Shown here: in pieces, positions 50,931 through 61,411 of the stretch
Layout: each line of letters opens with the position of its first letter
How positions within the stretch are numbered: the first letter of the stretch is position 1
Origin: Sporothrix humicola
Taxonomy: Eukaryota > Ascomycota > Sordariomycetes > Ophiostomatales > Ophiostomataceae
Assembly: GCA_021396245.1 (NCBI GenBank)
Contig: WNYE01000002.1
Location: 372,001-436,000 of the forward strand
DNA length: 64,000 bases
Direction: 5' to 3'
Notes under the pieces: generated by a model
What the model was told of the DNA's origin: nothing
Database searches by the model: none
The model's input: the letters and a program-made list of their open reading frames with translations, nothing else
Program-made: the position numbers and the translations under genes

Positions 50931-52951
50931 ATGTCTCCATCTGCTGATGCGCTCAACGGCGCACCCGCCGCCGCTCCCGCCGACGATGTCCGCATGCCCG
51001 CCCCCGAACTTCCCGAAGTCTTGAACGGCGCCAACGGTGTCAAGGCTGTTGTGGACGAGGCGGTCAACGGCGCCACTGACAATGACCCGTCCTCTGCCTC
51101 CTTCGACCCTTTCAAGCTCGCCTCCGACTATGCGTACACGGCGCGCCGCCTCAAGGTGTTTACGATCGGCGCGGGCTTCTCGGGCCTGCTGATGGCGCAC
51201 AAGTTCCAGCACCGGTTCCCGGACATGCGGGACATTGTGGACCACACGATCTTTGAGATGCGGGGCGACGTGGGCGGCACGTGGTTGGTCAACACGTACC
51301 CGGGCGTGCAGTGCGACGTGCCGGCGCACATCTATGCGTTCCCCTTTGACCCGAACCCGAACTGGAGCCGGTTCTATGCCTCGGGCCCCGATATCGAAAA
51401 CTACATCCGGGCGACCGTCAAGAAGTGGAGCCTGGACCGGGACATTCAGTTCAACACGCGGGTGGCCGGCGCCGTCTGGGAGGCCGACAAGGGCCAGTGG
51501 AAGGTGACGGTGGAGGCGACGGTCGACGGTGTGGTCCAACCCCTGCGGGACGAATACTGCCACGTTTTGATTAGTGCGCAGGGCGTGCTGGTGCACCCCA
51601 ACTGGCCGTCGATCCCCGGCCTCCGCGACTTCAAGGGCCACATTACGCACTCGGCCGCGTGGGACCACGACTTTGACTACTCGGGCAAGCGTATCGCCGT
51701 CATCGGCAACGGCTCGTCGGGCATCCAGATCGTGCCGCAGATGACCAAGCTGCCGGGCACGACGGTCAAGAACTTTATTCGCGGGCCGACCTGGGTGTAC
51801 TACAGAGCGCCCCCCTCGAAGCATCTTGGGCGAGACGACCCCGACCCGAACCCCAGATATACCGACGAGGAGCGCGCGCGCTTCCAGGACCCCGAGTACC
51901 ACCTGGAGCACCGCAAGGGCATCATCTCGCGGACGAACAAGTCGTTCTACATCTTTATGAAGGGCAAGAACAATGCCGAGGGCATGAAGTTTGCGTCGGC
52001 GCAGATGGCGGCCAAGCTCAACCACGACCCCGTGCTGTGCGAGAAGCTCATCCCCAAGTGGGAGCTCGGCTGCCGGCGCATCACGCCGGGTCCTGGTTAT
52101 CTGGAGTCGTTCCTCGAGCCCAACTGCTCGCTGACCGACAGCGGCATCACCAAGATTAGCGAAAACGCCGTGCACACCGCCGACGGCGAGGTGTTCGAGT
52201 GTGACGTCTGTAAGTGCCTAGCCCTAGTATTCATATAAATGTCTCCCCCCCATGACAACAGTCTACTAACTTGCGGGTAGTGATCTGCGCCACCGGCTTC
52301 GACGTCTCGCACCGTCCGCGCTTCCCGCTGATCGGCGAAGGCGGCCGCGATTTGGCGGAAATCTGGAAGGACGACCCCGAGTCGTACGTCTCGGTCGCGG
52401 TCCCCCACTTCCCCAACTACTTTGTCATGATGGGCCCCAACTGTTTGGGTGGGCACGGCTCGCTCGTCGAGTCGCTCAACTGGACCGGCGACTATTTCGT
52501 CAAGTGGCTGCGCAAGATGGCCACCGAGGACATCAAGGCGGTGGCGCCTAAGGAGGACGTTGTCAAGGCGTTTGTGCGCTACGGCGACCAGATTCACAAG
52601 ACGCTCGTGTGGACGGGTAGCTGCACGAGCTGGTACAAGCGGGGCACGCGTAATGGCCGCGTCACCGCCCTGTTCGGCGGCAGCGCACAGCTGTTCAACA
52701 AGCTCATCACGGACATTCGCGCGGAAGATTTCGAGTTCACGTACAACACGGCCAACCCGTTCCGGTTCATGGGCAACGGCTTCACGGCCTTTGAGATGGA
52801 CGAGAAGAGCGACCTGGCGTGGTATGTCGAGAAGGCGGAGAAGCTGGAGACGCCGGCCGTCGACGAGAAGGATCCCAAGGCCGAGGCCAAGGCCAAGCTG
52901 AACGAGTTGACAAACGGCGCCAACGCCAACGGTACGACAATAAGTGCATAG
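50931..52951 (+). CDS. FAD monooxygenase, Baeyer-Villiger type
   Basis: Predicted flavoprotein of 649 residues that uses NADPH and O2 to insert oxygen beside a carbonyl, or a related oxygenation. Exons are 50931-52209 and 52281-52951; the 71-nt intron has donor GTAAGT, branch CTAAC and acceptor GTAG, and splicing restores DVLICATGFD. The first dinucleotide fold is GAGFSG at 80-85 and the second is GNGSSG at 259-264. Between them is FKGHITHSAAWD starting at residue 234, which fits the type I Baeyer-Villiger fingerprint FxGxxxHxxxW(P/D) with Ser in the usual Thr position. An extra N-terminal 65 residues, Ala/Pro-rich, look disordered. Fungal relatives include StcW/AflW-like enzymes of polyketide pathways and ketone monooxygenases. 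It is divergent from the dehydrogenase and its 3' end faces the ABC transporter 155 bp away. Substrate unknown; a hydroxylase role is the main alternative. Confidence 0.88.
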
Positions 52952-53106
52952 GGGGTGTAGATTGGCTTTTGATTTTCTTTGATAAATTTGATATACAGTT
53001 ACGTTACAGTTTGGTATATATTTGATTTCGTTTGAATATATTGTTTAGACCATGTTTGAATTTGATTTTATTGACTTTGATTGAATCCCCCTATTAATGT
53101 TTACAC
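52952..53106. terminator. convergent 3' ends, monooxygenase and ABC transporter
   Basis: Only 155 bp separate the two stop codons. The spacer is AT-rich with TTTGAT and TATATT elements in both directions, so the 3' untranslated regions probably overlap. Confidence 0.5.
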
Positions 53107-56100
53107 CTATGATTCTTGCAAATCCCACAGCTTCTTGAACTTGGAGTCTCTCCCCAACAGCCGTGTTGGACTGTCGTACTCGACGACGCGTCCCGCCTCG
53201 AGCACCAAGACCTTGTCAAAGTCGGCAATCGTGCGTAGTCGGTGGGCGACGACAATGGCGGTCCAGCCGTGGAAGCGGGTCCGGACGAGGTGGTCTACCC
53301 TGGCCTCGGTCTCTCTGTCGAGACTGGAAGTTGCTTCGTCGAGGAGGAGGACCTTGCTGTTGCGGAGGATGGCTCGGGACAAACAAAAGAGCTGGCGCTG
53401 TCCTGCACTAAGCTTGTCCGTATCGAGGTCGGCATCGAGGCCGCCGAGCTGCGAAAAGACGGCCTCCCGTAATCCCATCTGGTCGAGCGCCGACAAGAGG
53501 GCGTCGTCATTATGACTGCCGACTGGATCGAGGTTGTACCTTACAGTGCCGGCCAGAAACATTGGGTCCTGCGGGAGGGCCACAAGGCGGGTTCTCAGTG
53601 TATTCAAGTTCAGAGCACCCGTGTCGATGCCGTCAATGATGATGTTGCCTGCGGCGGGTTCGTATAAACGCAAGAGGAGAGTGACCAATGTGGACTTGCC
53701 GCTGCCGGACCGGCCACAGACAGCCACCTTTTCGCCAGGCGCAATGTCGACACTGACATCGTCGAGGGCGACGTAGTCGCCATACGTTGCCTTGAGGTTT
53801 CTGATCTGGATGCCGCCAGCCAATGGCCAATCCTGTGGAGGCTCCTTTCTCGTCTCGCCCTCTGGCTCGCGCGGCGTGTCGGCGGCAAACTGGTTGATCC
53901 TCGTCACAGCGCCCAGGCTGGTCTCGAGCATCGTCCACGACTGGATGAGCTGCATGAGCGTCTGGCCGAGGCTCATGACGGACGTGAGGGCGACGCCGAG
54001 TAATCCTGGGGAGACCTTGTCGCGGAGGCCAACCGAAATGCCCACCAGCAAGACGGCGAGGCCCGCCACGATCAGATTCAGGGCCATAGTCAGCCACCGC
54101 TGGACGCATCTGAGCAGGTAAAAGGGCTTCTGGGAGACGTTGAGCCGCCTCAGGTTGTCGTCGGCCGCGAGCGTGCTCCAGCCGTAGGCCCTCAGGGCTG
54201 TCAACCCGGCAAAAGACGAGATAAAGTGCGAGTAGAGCGGCGACTTGGCCTCGAGGTCGAGCAGCCGGATCTGGCGGGATGTGCGGAGGTAAAACTTTTG
54301 GAGGACGAACAGGACGCCCAAAACGACCGGCACGCTGATGGCCAGAAAGCCGGAGCTCACACAGGTCAGCACGATCTGCGCCATGGCGTTGATGATCTGC
54401 TGGTAGCTCTGCATAAAGGACTGCGGCAGCTGGAGGTCGACCAGAGTCATGTCTTGACTAAAACGGTTGACAATCTCGCCAGTGTCGGTCATGACAAAGA
54501 ACGTCAAGGGAGCCTTCATGCAGGCGGTCAGGACGCGCCTATGCAAGAGTTTGGCCGAGTACGGGACGATCTTGATCATAAAGATCCAGAACTGGAGGCA
54601 GAGGAAGACGACGTTGAGCAGGCCAAATAGAATGTAGACGACGGTAAAGTAGGCTAGGCGTCCGTTTGGATCCTTGGCGTTGGAGTCTGTCCACACGTTC
54701 AGCCACAACGGTTGTGCGCTCCTGAATCCAATATTACAGAAAGTAAAGGCGCAAAAGATGGGAAACTGGAGGCGGCCCATGGACTGGATGTAGGAGAGGA
54801 GGGCGTCCGAGTTTCGTTTTCCGCGGGACTTCTTGGGAGGAGTGACGTTGACTGACGGAGAGTCGGTGTCATCGTCAGAGTCTTTGACGTTGACATCCAC
54901 GTTGGCCTTGAGGTCGTCAATGTCCTCAGCGATATTGTCGTTGTAGACAGTGATATTGTCCACTTCCATCTGCTGCTTCAGGTCCAGGGTGTTGACAAAC
55001 GAGCCAGGCACTGCATTGAGTTCTGCAAACGTCCCTTGTTCTTTGATCCGCCCGCCCTCGAGGACTACAATGTGCTGTGCGTGCGGAAGCAGCTGCAGAT
55101 TGTGCGTGGCCATGATGACGGCTGTCCTGTCTCTCCTCAGAAGTCCGCCCTTGCCGAGCGTGGCCGCAAAACACTTTGCGTACGTGTCCGCGTCCAGGCC
55201 TTTGAATATGTCGTCGAGCAGCACGACGGGCGTTCTGTTGTAGAGGGCTCGGGCCAGGGCCACCCTCTGCTTCTGGCCGCCACTCAACGAAATACCCCGG
55301 CTGCCGATAATGCTGGCATCTCCTTTTGGAAACTGACGGAGATCATCGTTGAGCTGGCAGGCGGACAGTACTTCGCGGTACTTGCGGCCCTCATATGCCG
55401 AGAACGCCAGAATGTTCTCGCGGACGGACTGGTTGAGCAGCCAGGCATCCTGGCCGCAATAGGCGATGTGGGCGGGGATGGTAAACTCGAGAGAGCCTCC
55501 CAACAAGCGAGACTCGCCGACAATCGACTCGAGGAGGGTCGTCTTGCCCGACGCCACGGGGCCGACGACCATGGTCAGTTCGCCGGGCTTGATGTCGAGG
55601 GAAATGTCGTGGAGGACGGCCGTGTCGAGGTCGCCGCCCTTTGTCCAGCCGAAGCTGCCGTTGCGGAGCTTGATGATGGGGGAGTCGGTGTTGTCGGGAG
55701 ATAGTCGATGTTTCTCGTCGCTGTCAGATGTTGAAGTCGACGGCGATGATGGAGTGGGGTGGACTGAATTATTAGTAAAGAAAGCTGGCAAGGGGACAAA
55801 TTATCACTGTGGTGCATGGACTCACTTCTGTAATCATGTCTGTCCTCGCGCAGAAAGAACGCCTGAATTCGGTCAAGACACGCCAGGGCCGACGACAGCG
55901 TCGTCCACGCCTGCGTCAGGTCCATCACGGGTGTCACCAGAATATTCAAAAGACCCAGCGAGGTAAACGCCTCCGACACGTCTAGCTGGCTGCCGCCGCC
56001 ATTGCGCCTACTCTCAATGGCCTGGGCCACGCCATAGACAGTAAATGTGACGGCCGGCATCAGCAGAGTCGGCGCCGTCCCCAGTAGCTGCGTCGCAATC

Positions 56101-57584
56101 TGCATCTTGCGAAAGGCGACGGACTTTTCCAGTTCTTCGTCTCGCAGCCCCTGAATCTGCTGGTCCACCTTTTCCGTCAGGCCCGCCACTTTGACGCCCT
56201 TGATGGCCCCGATAATATCGGCCGTGATGCCCACGCGCTTCTGGATGGCGGCCATCCAGCGCCGCTGTCGAGGGGGGACCAGTTTTCCGAGACGGGAGGC
56301 AATCCCAATACACACGCCACACAGAATAACGGGCGCGACGGCGGTCGCCCCGAGTTTGTGGCCCAAGACACCCAAGGCGACGACCAACTGTACAACGTCC
56401 GGCAGCAGGTTGACCGTCATAAACGTCGTCAACACAATACGGTCGACATCCGTGCCCATCAGCGACACGGCGGCGCCGGCGTTGCCCGTTTCGGCCCTGA
56501 CCCGCAGCATCTTGCGGTAAATGCTCGTCACCAATGCCCCCCTAATCTTGGTCATCGCCCGGAAGGCGACCTGCATCCACAGCCGCTGGCACAGGCCCAT
56601 GCCCGTGTAGACAAAAGCATAGGCCCCGACCAGCCCGTAGCCGTACGGCACGGGCAGTGTCGCCTGGTGGGTAATGTAGTTGAGCATCGCACTAATGAGG
56701 TATGGCTGGGTGAGGCTGAACGCCGCGAAACCGAGCCGCGGGACGAGGGCGGTGCCGAGTTCTGGCGCAAATGTGCGCAAAACGGCCGCCGTAAGGCAGT
56801 GCTTCTTGGCGTAGTCCACCCTCTTCCATTGCGTCTGCAGTCTGTCGTACAGCACCCGCCCTTGCAGATCGTCGTCAATGGCGCACAGGTCGTCCATCTC
56901 GAGGTCGCGCCGGTACCCGGCCAGGAACAGCGGCATCAGCCACCAGAAGAAGATGCGACTGAACACGCCCTGACGTTCTTCGGGGGCAATCTCCAGAGGA
57001 TCGCCGCCTGTGAAATGCGTCCACTTGGGAACCGACTCGGCCTGCAGGACGGCAAACTGGACGGCCAGAGCGGCTGTCAAGAGAGAAGCGACGACATGTT
57101 GGGATGGGGCGTCGATCAGCCAGAAGGTGCGCACGCGTGGGGCCTGGAACAAAAGACTAAAGAAGAGAAAGAGTTGGACAATGGCAGATGGTCGAACAGT
57201 TCGACTGTGCTCGAGCCAGGACAGTACGGAAAGAACGAGGGTTGTGACGATAGAAATTGTGTGGGCTGCCACGGTCGTCCGTGCAGTGTATCCATGGCCG
57301 GTCGCTTGCAGGATGAGGATCACCAGCTGGAGAGCGGCCAGTATTGCAAGCAGGGCAGTCTTGATTGCCCGCAAAAGTGGCCAAACGACGACGGTTTTGG
57401 AATGTTGACGAACAAGACGGTAGATGCGCCATGCTGCTAAACAGACAAACAGGCCGTTTGGTATCAAGGACAGAAATGCGTCTTCAAACAACAGTGTAAA
57501 ATCAAACGAGTAACATGTCGCTAATGAGGTCGAATTTGAGGCAAGCACAGGGCCGAAGCTGTCGTCGCTGCCACATCGGAGCAT
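53107..57584 (-). CDS. ABC transporter, ABCC (MRP-like) class
   Basis: Predicted membrane efflux or vacuolar pump of 1471 residues that couples ATP hydrolysis to export of organic anions or conjugates. Exon 1 is 55826-57584 and exon 2 is 53107-55763, with a 62-nt intron (donor GTGAGT, CTAAT branch, TCAG acceptor). Layout is TMD0-TMD1-NBD1-TMD2-NBD2, the normal full-length ABCC plan. In NBD1, Walker A GPVASGKT is at 654-661, the signature LSGGQ at 746-750, Walker B LLDD at 768-771 and the switch His at 807. In NBD2, Walker A GRSGSGKST is near 1270-1278, the signature reads LSAGQ near 1371 and Walker B LLLDEA near 1391-1396. Asp replaces the catalytic Glu in NBD1, as is usual in this class, so NBD2 should do most hydrolysis. 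Its position beside an SDR and an FAD monooxygenase suggests metabolite export, by inference. An in-frame alternative acceptor exists (see findings). Confidence 0.92.
55764..55825 (-). other. ABC transporter intron
   Basis: Donor GTGAGT at 55825-55820. Two acceptors in the same phase are possible: the CAG ending at 55785 would give a 41-nt intron, and the CAG ending at 55764 gives 62 nt with a TACTAAT branch. I chose the second because 41 nt is very short even for fungi. Confidence 0.65.
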
Positions 57585-58399
57585 TGTGGCTGAAAAGGGG
57601 AAGTAAACAGAAGAGTGGGGAATGTAGACGGTGTGTACTTTGACTGAATGAGTGTAGGTTGATCGCTTAACTCCAAGTCACTTGAGATTATTAAAAATAA
57701 CCTGGCTACTCGAGTCATGTTATTAATATATTTTGATTGACCCAGAAGTAAGTGATTAAAATTTATTCATTGAATTGAGTTCTGTTGACCGGGCCCGGAA
57801 CGGTGATGTGAAGTGGGACAACGGCCAGAACTTCAAACACGGCACCAATCACCGTAGCGGTGAAGTAAAAAAGCTACCTTACGGGCAATCTGGTCCGCAT
57901 CCGCGGTTTATTATTTGCCTTTGCATGTTACTGTGCATGCCGGCTACTTTGCATTCTGGCCATGGTTTTCGTCCCATTTTCCTTGCACTACGATTTGTTG
58001 ACTTGAAGTTTGGCCGGGTTGGTTTAGCTCCTGCCGTGTCGGTGCCGTCTTCGGCAGCCGACCCAGAAACCCAGACCTCAGAACTGGCTCGACCTGCCTG
58101 CCGCAGAATGCAATGCTGCCCAGGAGATGCCTAGACGGCGACGTCCCAACTTTGGTAACCAATCATTGTTGGACCTATAGTGTCGGCGGACGCCTGCAGT
58201 GGACGGGCGGCAGAGATTCCGGGGGCAAGGCTTGTTTGTCGTGTGCCGTCTGCTGTCTGCCGTTCTCCATTCTCCATTCTCGTCTCGGCTTTCCATGTAG
58301 GCAAAGGACACAATTGAGTCACGAAAACGAACAATGAATGGTTTAGATACCTTGTTGACATGTTTATTCTTTGCATTTTTGGACAATGTAGATCCTTAC
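57585..58399. promoter_or_regulatory. ABC transporter upstream region
   Basis: This stretch of about 815 bp lies upstream of the ABC transporter on the minus strand. It has an AT-rich core near 57690-57780. No gene-like frame is present apart from the relic that borders it on the right. Confidence 0.45.
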
Positions 58400-58528
58400 A
58401 GTTGGATGTAACTTATCCGAGATGTCGTCCGAGCCGTCAAAGGCCATGTTCGTCGGGCCGTATCCCCAGGGTATGGTGAGCCAATTGAAGAGGGTGTTAT
58501 TTTCATGGAAAAGATTCACGTATTGATT
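58400..58528 (-). pseudogene. possible coding relic, 43 codons, family not recognised
   Basis: On the minus strand a frame open from just after a TAA (58529-58531) encodes a peptide that looks like real protein, including WLTIPWGYGPTNMAF and DGSDDISDKLHPT. It uses the GC-rich codons of the true genes (GGC, CCG, ACG, AAC, GAC, ATC, TCG). It ends at a GTAAGG that could be a splice donor (58399-58394). If not spliced, the frame stops 12 codons later. No start codon or further exon fits between the ammonium transporter 3' end and the ABC transporter promoter. The simplest reading is a fragment of a lost gene. I do not recognise the family, and chance remains possible. Confidence 0.3.
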
Positions 58529-58732
58529 TTACTCGGAATTACGAGAAATTTGTGACTTTTCTGAATTGTCAACGTCGTTGTCGACATTGATACACATAGT
58601 TGACAAGCGGAATAGCGCGGAATAGCGCACAACAGCGCACAACAGCGCACAGCGCACAACAGCGCCCAGCCAGCCACTAAGAGGCCTGTAAATCAAACAC
58701 CACCCACCGCCGGCCCTGCTAAATGACAACGC
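58529..58732. other. ammonium transporter 3' flank with AACAGCGCAC repeats
   Basis: This 204-bp spacer lies downstream of the ammonium transporter stop. From 58611 to 58667 it contains five to six degenerate copies of a 10-bp unit, AACAGCGCAC, one of them shortened to 7 bp. The repeat lies in the likely 3' untranslated region. Confidence 0.6.
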
Positions 58733-60249
58733 TCACGCAGACTTGGCCGCCGCCTCGTCCGTCGACTCGCCCAGAACCGCCGACGACGCGGGCGACGCGG
58801 GCGCCGCGCCGTCAATGGCCTGGCTCTGCATCTGCTTGGCCTCCAGCTCGTGGAACATGCCCCAGTCGCCAACCTCCTCGTCAAAGAACTGGTCGCGGTC
58901 GAGCCCGGTCTCCTCAGCCTCGCTGGACACACGCAGGTGCATGCCGGGGATGTACTTGAGGATTGTTAGGAGGGCAATGGAAACCAGGAACGAGTAGGCG
59001 GAGATGGCGGTGATCTCGGCAAACTGCTTGCCGACCTGCAGGCCGTTGCCATTGATGCCGCCGGTGGCGAGCGTGGCGCCGTCGAGGGCCGAGACCTTTT
59101 CGTCGGCAAAGATACCCGTAAAAAACGAGCCCAGCATGCCGCCGACGCCGTGCAGCTTGAAGACGTCCATGCCCTCGTCAATGTGCAGCCATTCATTGAG
59201 GTCTTCGACGAGCGCGCAGCCAATTGCTGTGAGGAAGCCGATGACGGCGGCCAGCCACACCGACACGAAGCCCGCGGCCGGCGTGATGCCCACAAGCCCG
59301 GCAATGGCGCCGCAGCAGGCCCCGACGACGCTAAACCGGCCTTTTTTCCTAATATAATCGACCAGCACCCAGCCAATGGCGCCCGTCGACGCGGCCGTGT
59401 TCGTATTAAAAGCGGCGAGCATGGCGCGCACGGACGCGTTGAGCGCCGAGCCGCCGTTGAAGCCGAACCAGCCAAACCAGATCAGCACCGTGCCCAGAAA
59501 GACCATGGTGGTGTTGTGGGGCTTGCCGTGCGCCCGGTCGCCGGGGATCTTGCTCGCCTGGCGCTTGCCGAGCACCAGCGCGTACGCCAGCGCCGACCAG
59601 CCCGAGGCAATGTGCACGGGGCCGCCGCCGGCAAAGTCGAGCGAAGGCAGGTTGTACAGCCAGCCGCTGGGGTTCCACGTCCAGCAGGCAATCGGACAAT
59701 AAACGACGGTGGCCCACCAGAAGCCAAACACCAACGAGGGCACGATGCGGCCGCGCTCAAAGGCGCCGCCAATGACAATCTGCACGGTGCACGCGCAGAA
59801 CAGCAGTTGATATAAACAAAAAACAATGTCGGGGATCGCCGGGTTGCCAATGGATGGCGCGGCCATGACATTCTTTAAACCAAAGTTGGCGAGATCGCCG
59901 ATGAACGGGCCGGCCGTGCGGCTGTAGGCCAGCGAGAAGCCCCAGAACATCCACTGGAACGTCGTCACGGCGCACACCAGCAGCGACTGGAACAGCATGG
60001 CCAGCGCCGACTTGCGGCGCGACAGGCCGCCGTACAGCAGGCCGAGGCCCGGGATGATCAGCCACACAATGTAGCCGCAGAACACGAGGTACGTGTAGTT
60101 CCACTCGTAGCCGACATACTGCGCGTTGACGTCGACGTCGAGCGGGTCGCCGCCGTTGGGCTCGGAGGCATTGTAAGCGGGCTGGGGGAAGTTAGTGAGG
60201 AGTCCACCGTGGAGACGGTATGGTGGAGACTCACAGCAGGGTCACTCAT
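58733..60249 (-). CDS. ammonium transporter, Mep/Amt family
   Basis: Predicted plasma-membrane ammonium permease of 487 residues with 11 membrane spans. Exon 1 is only five codons (60235-60249) and exon 2 is 58733-60181, with a 53-nt intron (GTGAGT, CTAAC branch, CAG). The tiny first exon is supported because the long frame has no ATG at a suitable N-terminus and splicing gives MSDPAPAYNASEPNG, a normal extracellular Mep start. Family hallmarks are present: Asp187 in SLDFAGGGPVHIASG, His195 as the first pore His and His349 in KLHGVGGMLG as the second. The cytoplasmic tail from about 425 is acidic and Ala/Ser-rich. Fungal Mep genes are usually repressed by ammonium through GATA factors, and the upstream region here has eight HGATAR sites. 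Whether it is a high-affinity transporter or a Mep2-like sensor cannot be told from sequence. Confidence 0.93.
60182..60234 (-). other. ammonium transporter intron after codon 5
   Basis: This 53-nt intron has donor GTGAGT, branch CTAAC and acceptor CCCAG. It lies in phase 0 directly after the fifth codon. Confidence 0.85.
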
Positions 60250-61411
60250 CGTGAGAATGTACTTGGATTGAGAGTTGGTCGAGGAATGGCGATGGTCAGC
60301 ATCAGCAGAGACTGAAAGACTGAACGTGTCGAGAAAGACGAGACACGTCGACGCGAATATATCTTTCTTGCCTGCCCATCCTGCCCATCCCCTGCGCAGG
60401 CAGCCATGCCAACCTGGGACATGTCGATATCAACCCATATCGTCTCGATACAAATAGCGCAAGAGGGGAGAGATGGCAGCGTTCCTGAATCCTGAATCCA
60501 GTTCCTATCAGCCGTGCCAAGACTGGCATAAAACCGACGGTGCTGTCTACACCATGCTAGCCTCTAGGTGTTCCAGGAATGCGACGCGGTTATCATTATC
60601 ACGTACGACATATTCCAAACGACAATGACAACTGAACGTGTTGAACAGAACGTGTTGGTAGAGAACGCCTATCGCAGACGTGCCTTATCACCGGGTGCCA
60701 TTTCCATAAACGGCTTAACCTGGCACCAGGGGCAGGAACACAAGCTCGAGGAGAACGCGAGCTACTTATATCGACACCGGGTAGATTAGCCCTACAAGGG
60801 CTAGCGCGCCTGTCATGCAGACAGTCCATGGCGTTCTGTTCTCCGCGGCCGATAAGCTTTCTGTTGGCAGATATAAAAGTAATCAAGTAAATAAGACGAC
60901 ATCCCGAACAATCTCCATACGGTAATATTAGAAGATTAGGCGTTTAAACCTGTGGACTACGCGGTAGTAGACGGGGTAAGGCGGTCACAAGAAAAGGGGG
61001 ATAAGTTACCCCAGTATGACAGTACGTAGCTCTCCGTAGCTTTCTCTGGAGTCTGGAGTAGTTGATATGATAAGCTATCCCCGCACCCGAATATCGAATA
61101 TCCTCCTGAAACATCGCGCGGGGTGGAGAGGAGATCGCTCGGATAGACCGTGAAAAATGTGCCAATGAGGAAAAAAAGTAGAGAGAAACCAGACAAGAAA
61201 CCCCGTCGTCATTGTAGTCCCAAAGAAGCAATACGACCAGAGGCTGGTCGAGCATTTCGCTTATCTTGCTCGTCTCCTCGTCTCCTCCATGTCTATACTA
61301 CGCCAAAGTGGCTCCAGCATGCTGCTCCAGAATGCTCCTTGTGGGCTCTTATGATGACCGATGACCGATGACCGACGACCGACCACGAACGTCAGACAAC
61401 CGACGACCTCG
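60250..61411. promoter_or_regulatory. GATA-rich divergent promoter, ammonium transporter and Zn2Cys6 gene
   Basis: This 1162-bp region is shared by two divergent genes. Sites matching HGATAR on either strand have their GATA/TATC core at 60506, 60591, 60597, 60670, 60686, 60851, 61069 and 61263; a further GATAAG is at 60999. The pair at 60591 and 60597 reads TTATCATTATCA, a close double site of the kind used by AreA/NIT2. About three to four would be expected by chance. This fits nitrogen control of the permease and possibly of the regulator. I see no other gene here. Confidence 0.6.

Noticed and set aside
50892..52175. 427-codon frame antisense to the FAD monooxygenase
   Set aside because: Mirror of a strongly supported gene with FAD and Baeyer-Villiger motifs; Arg/Val/His-rich shadow.
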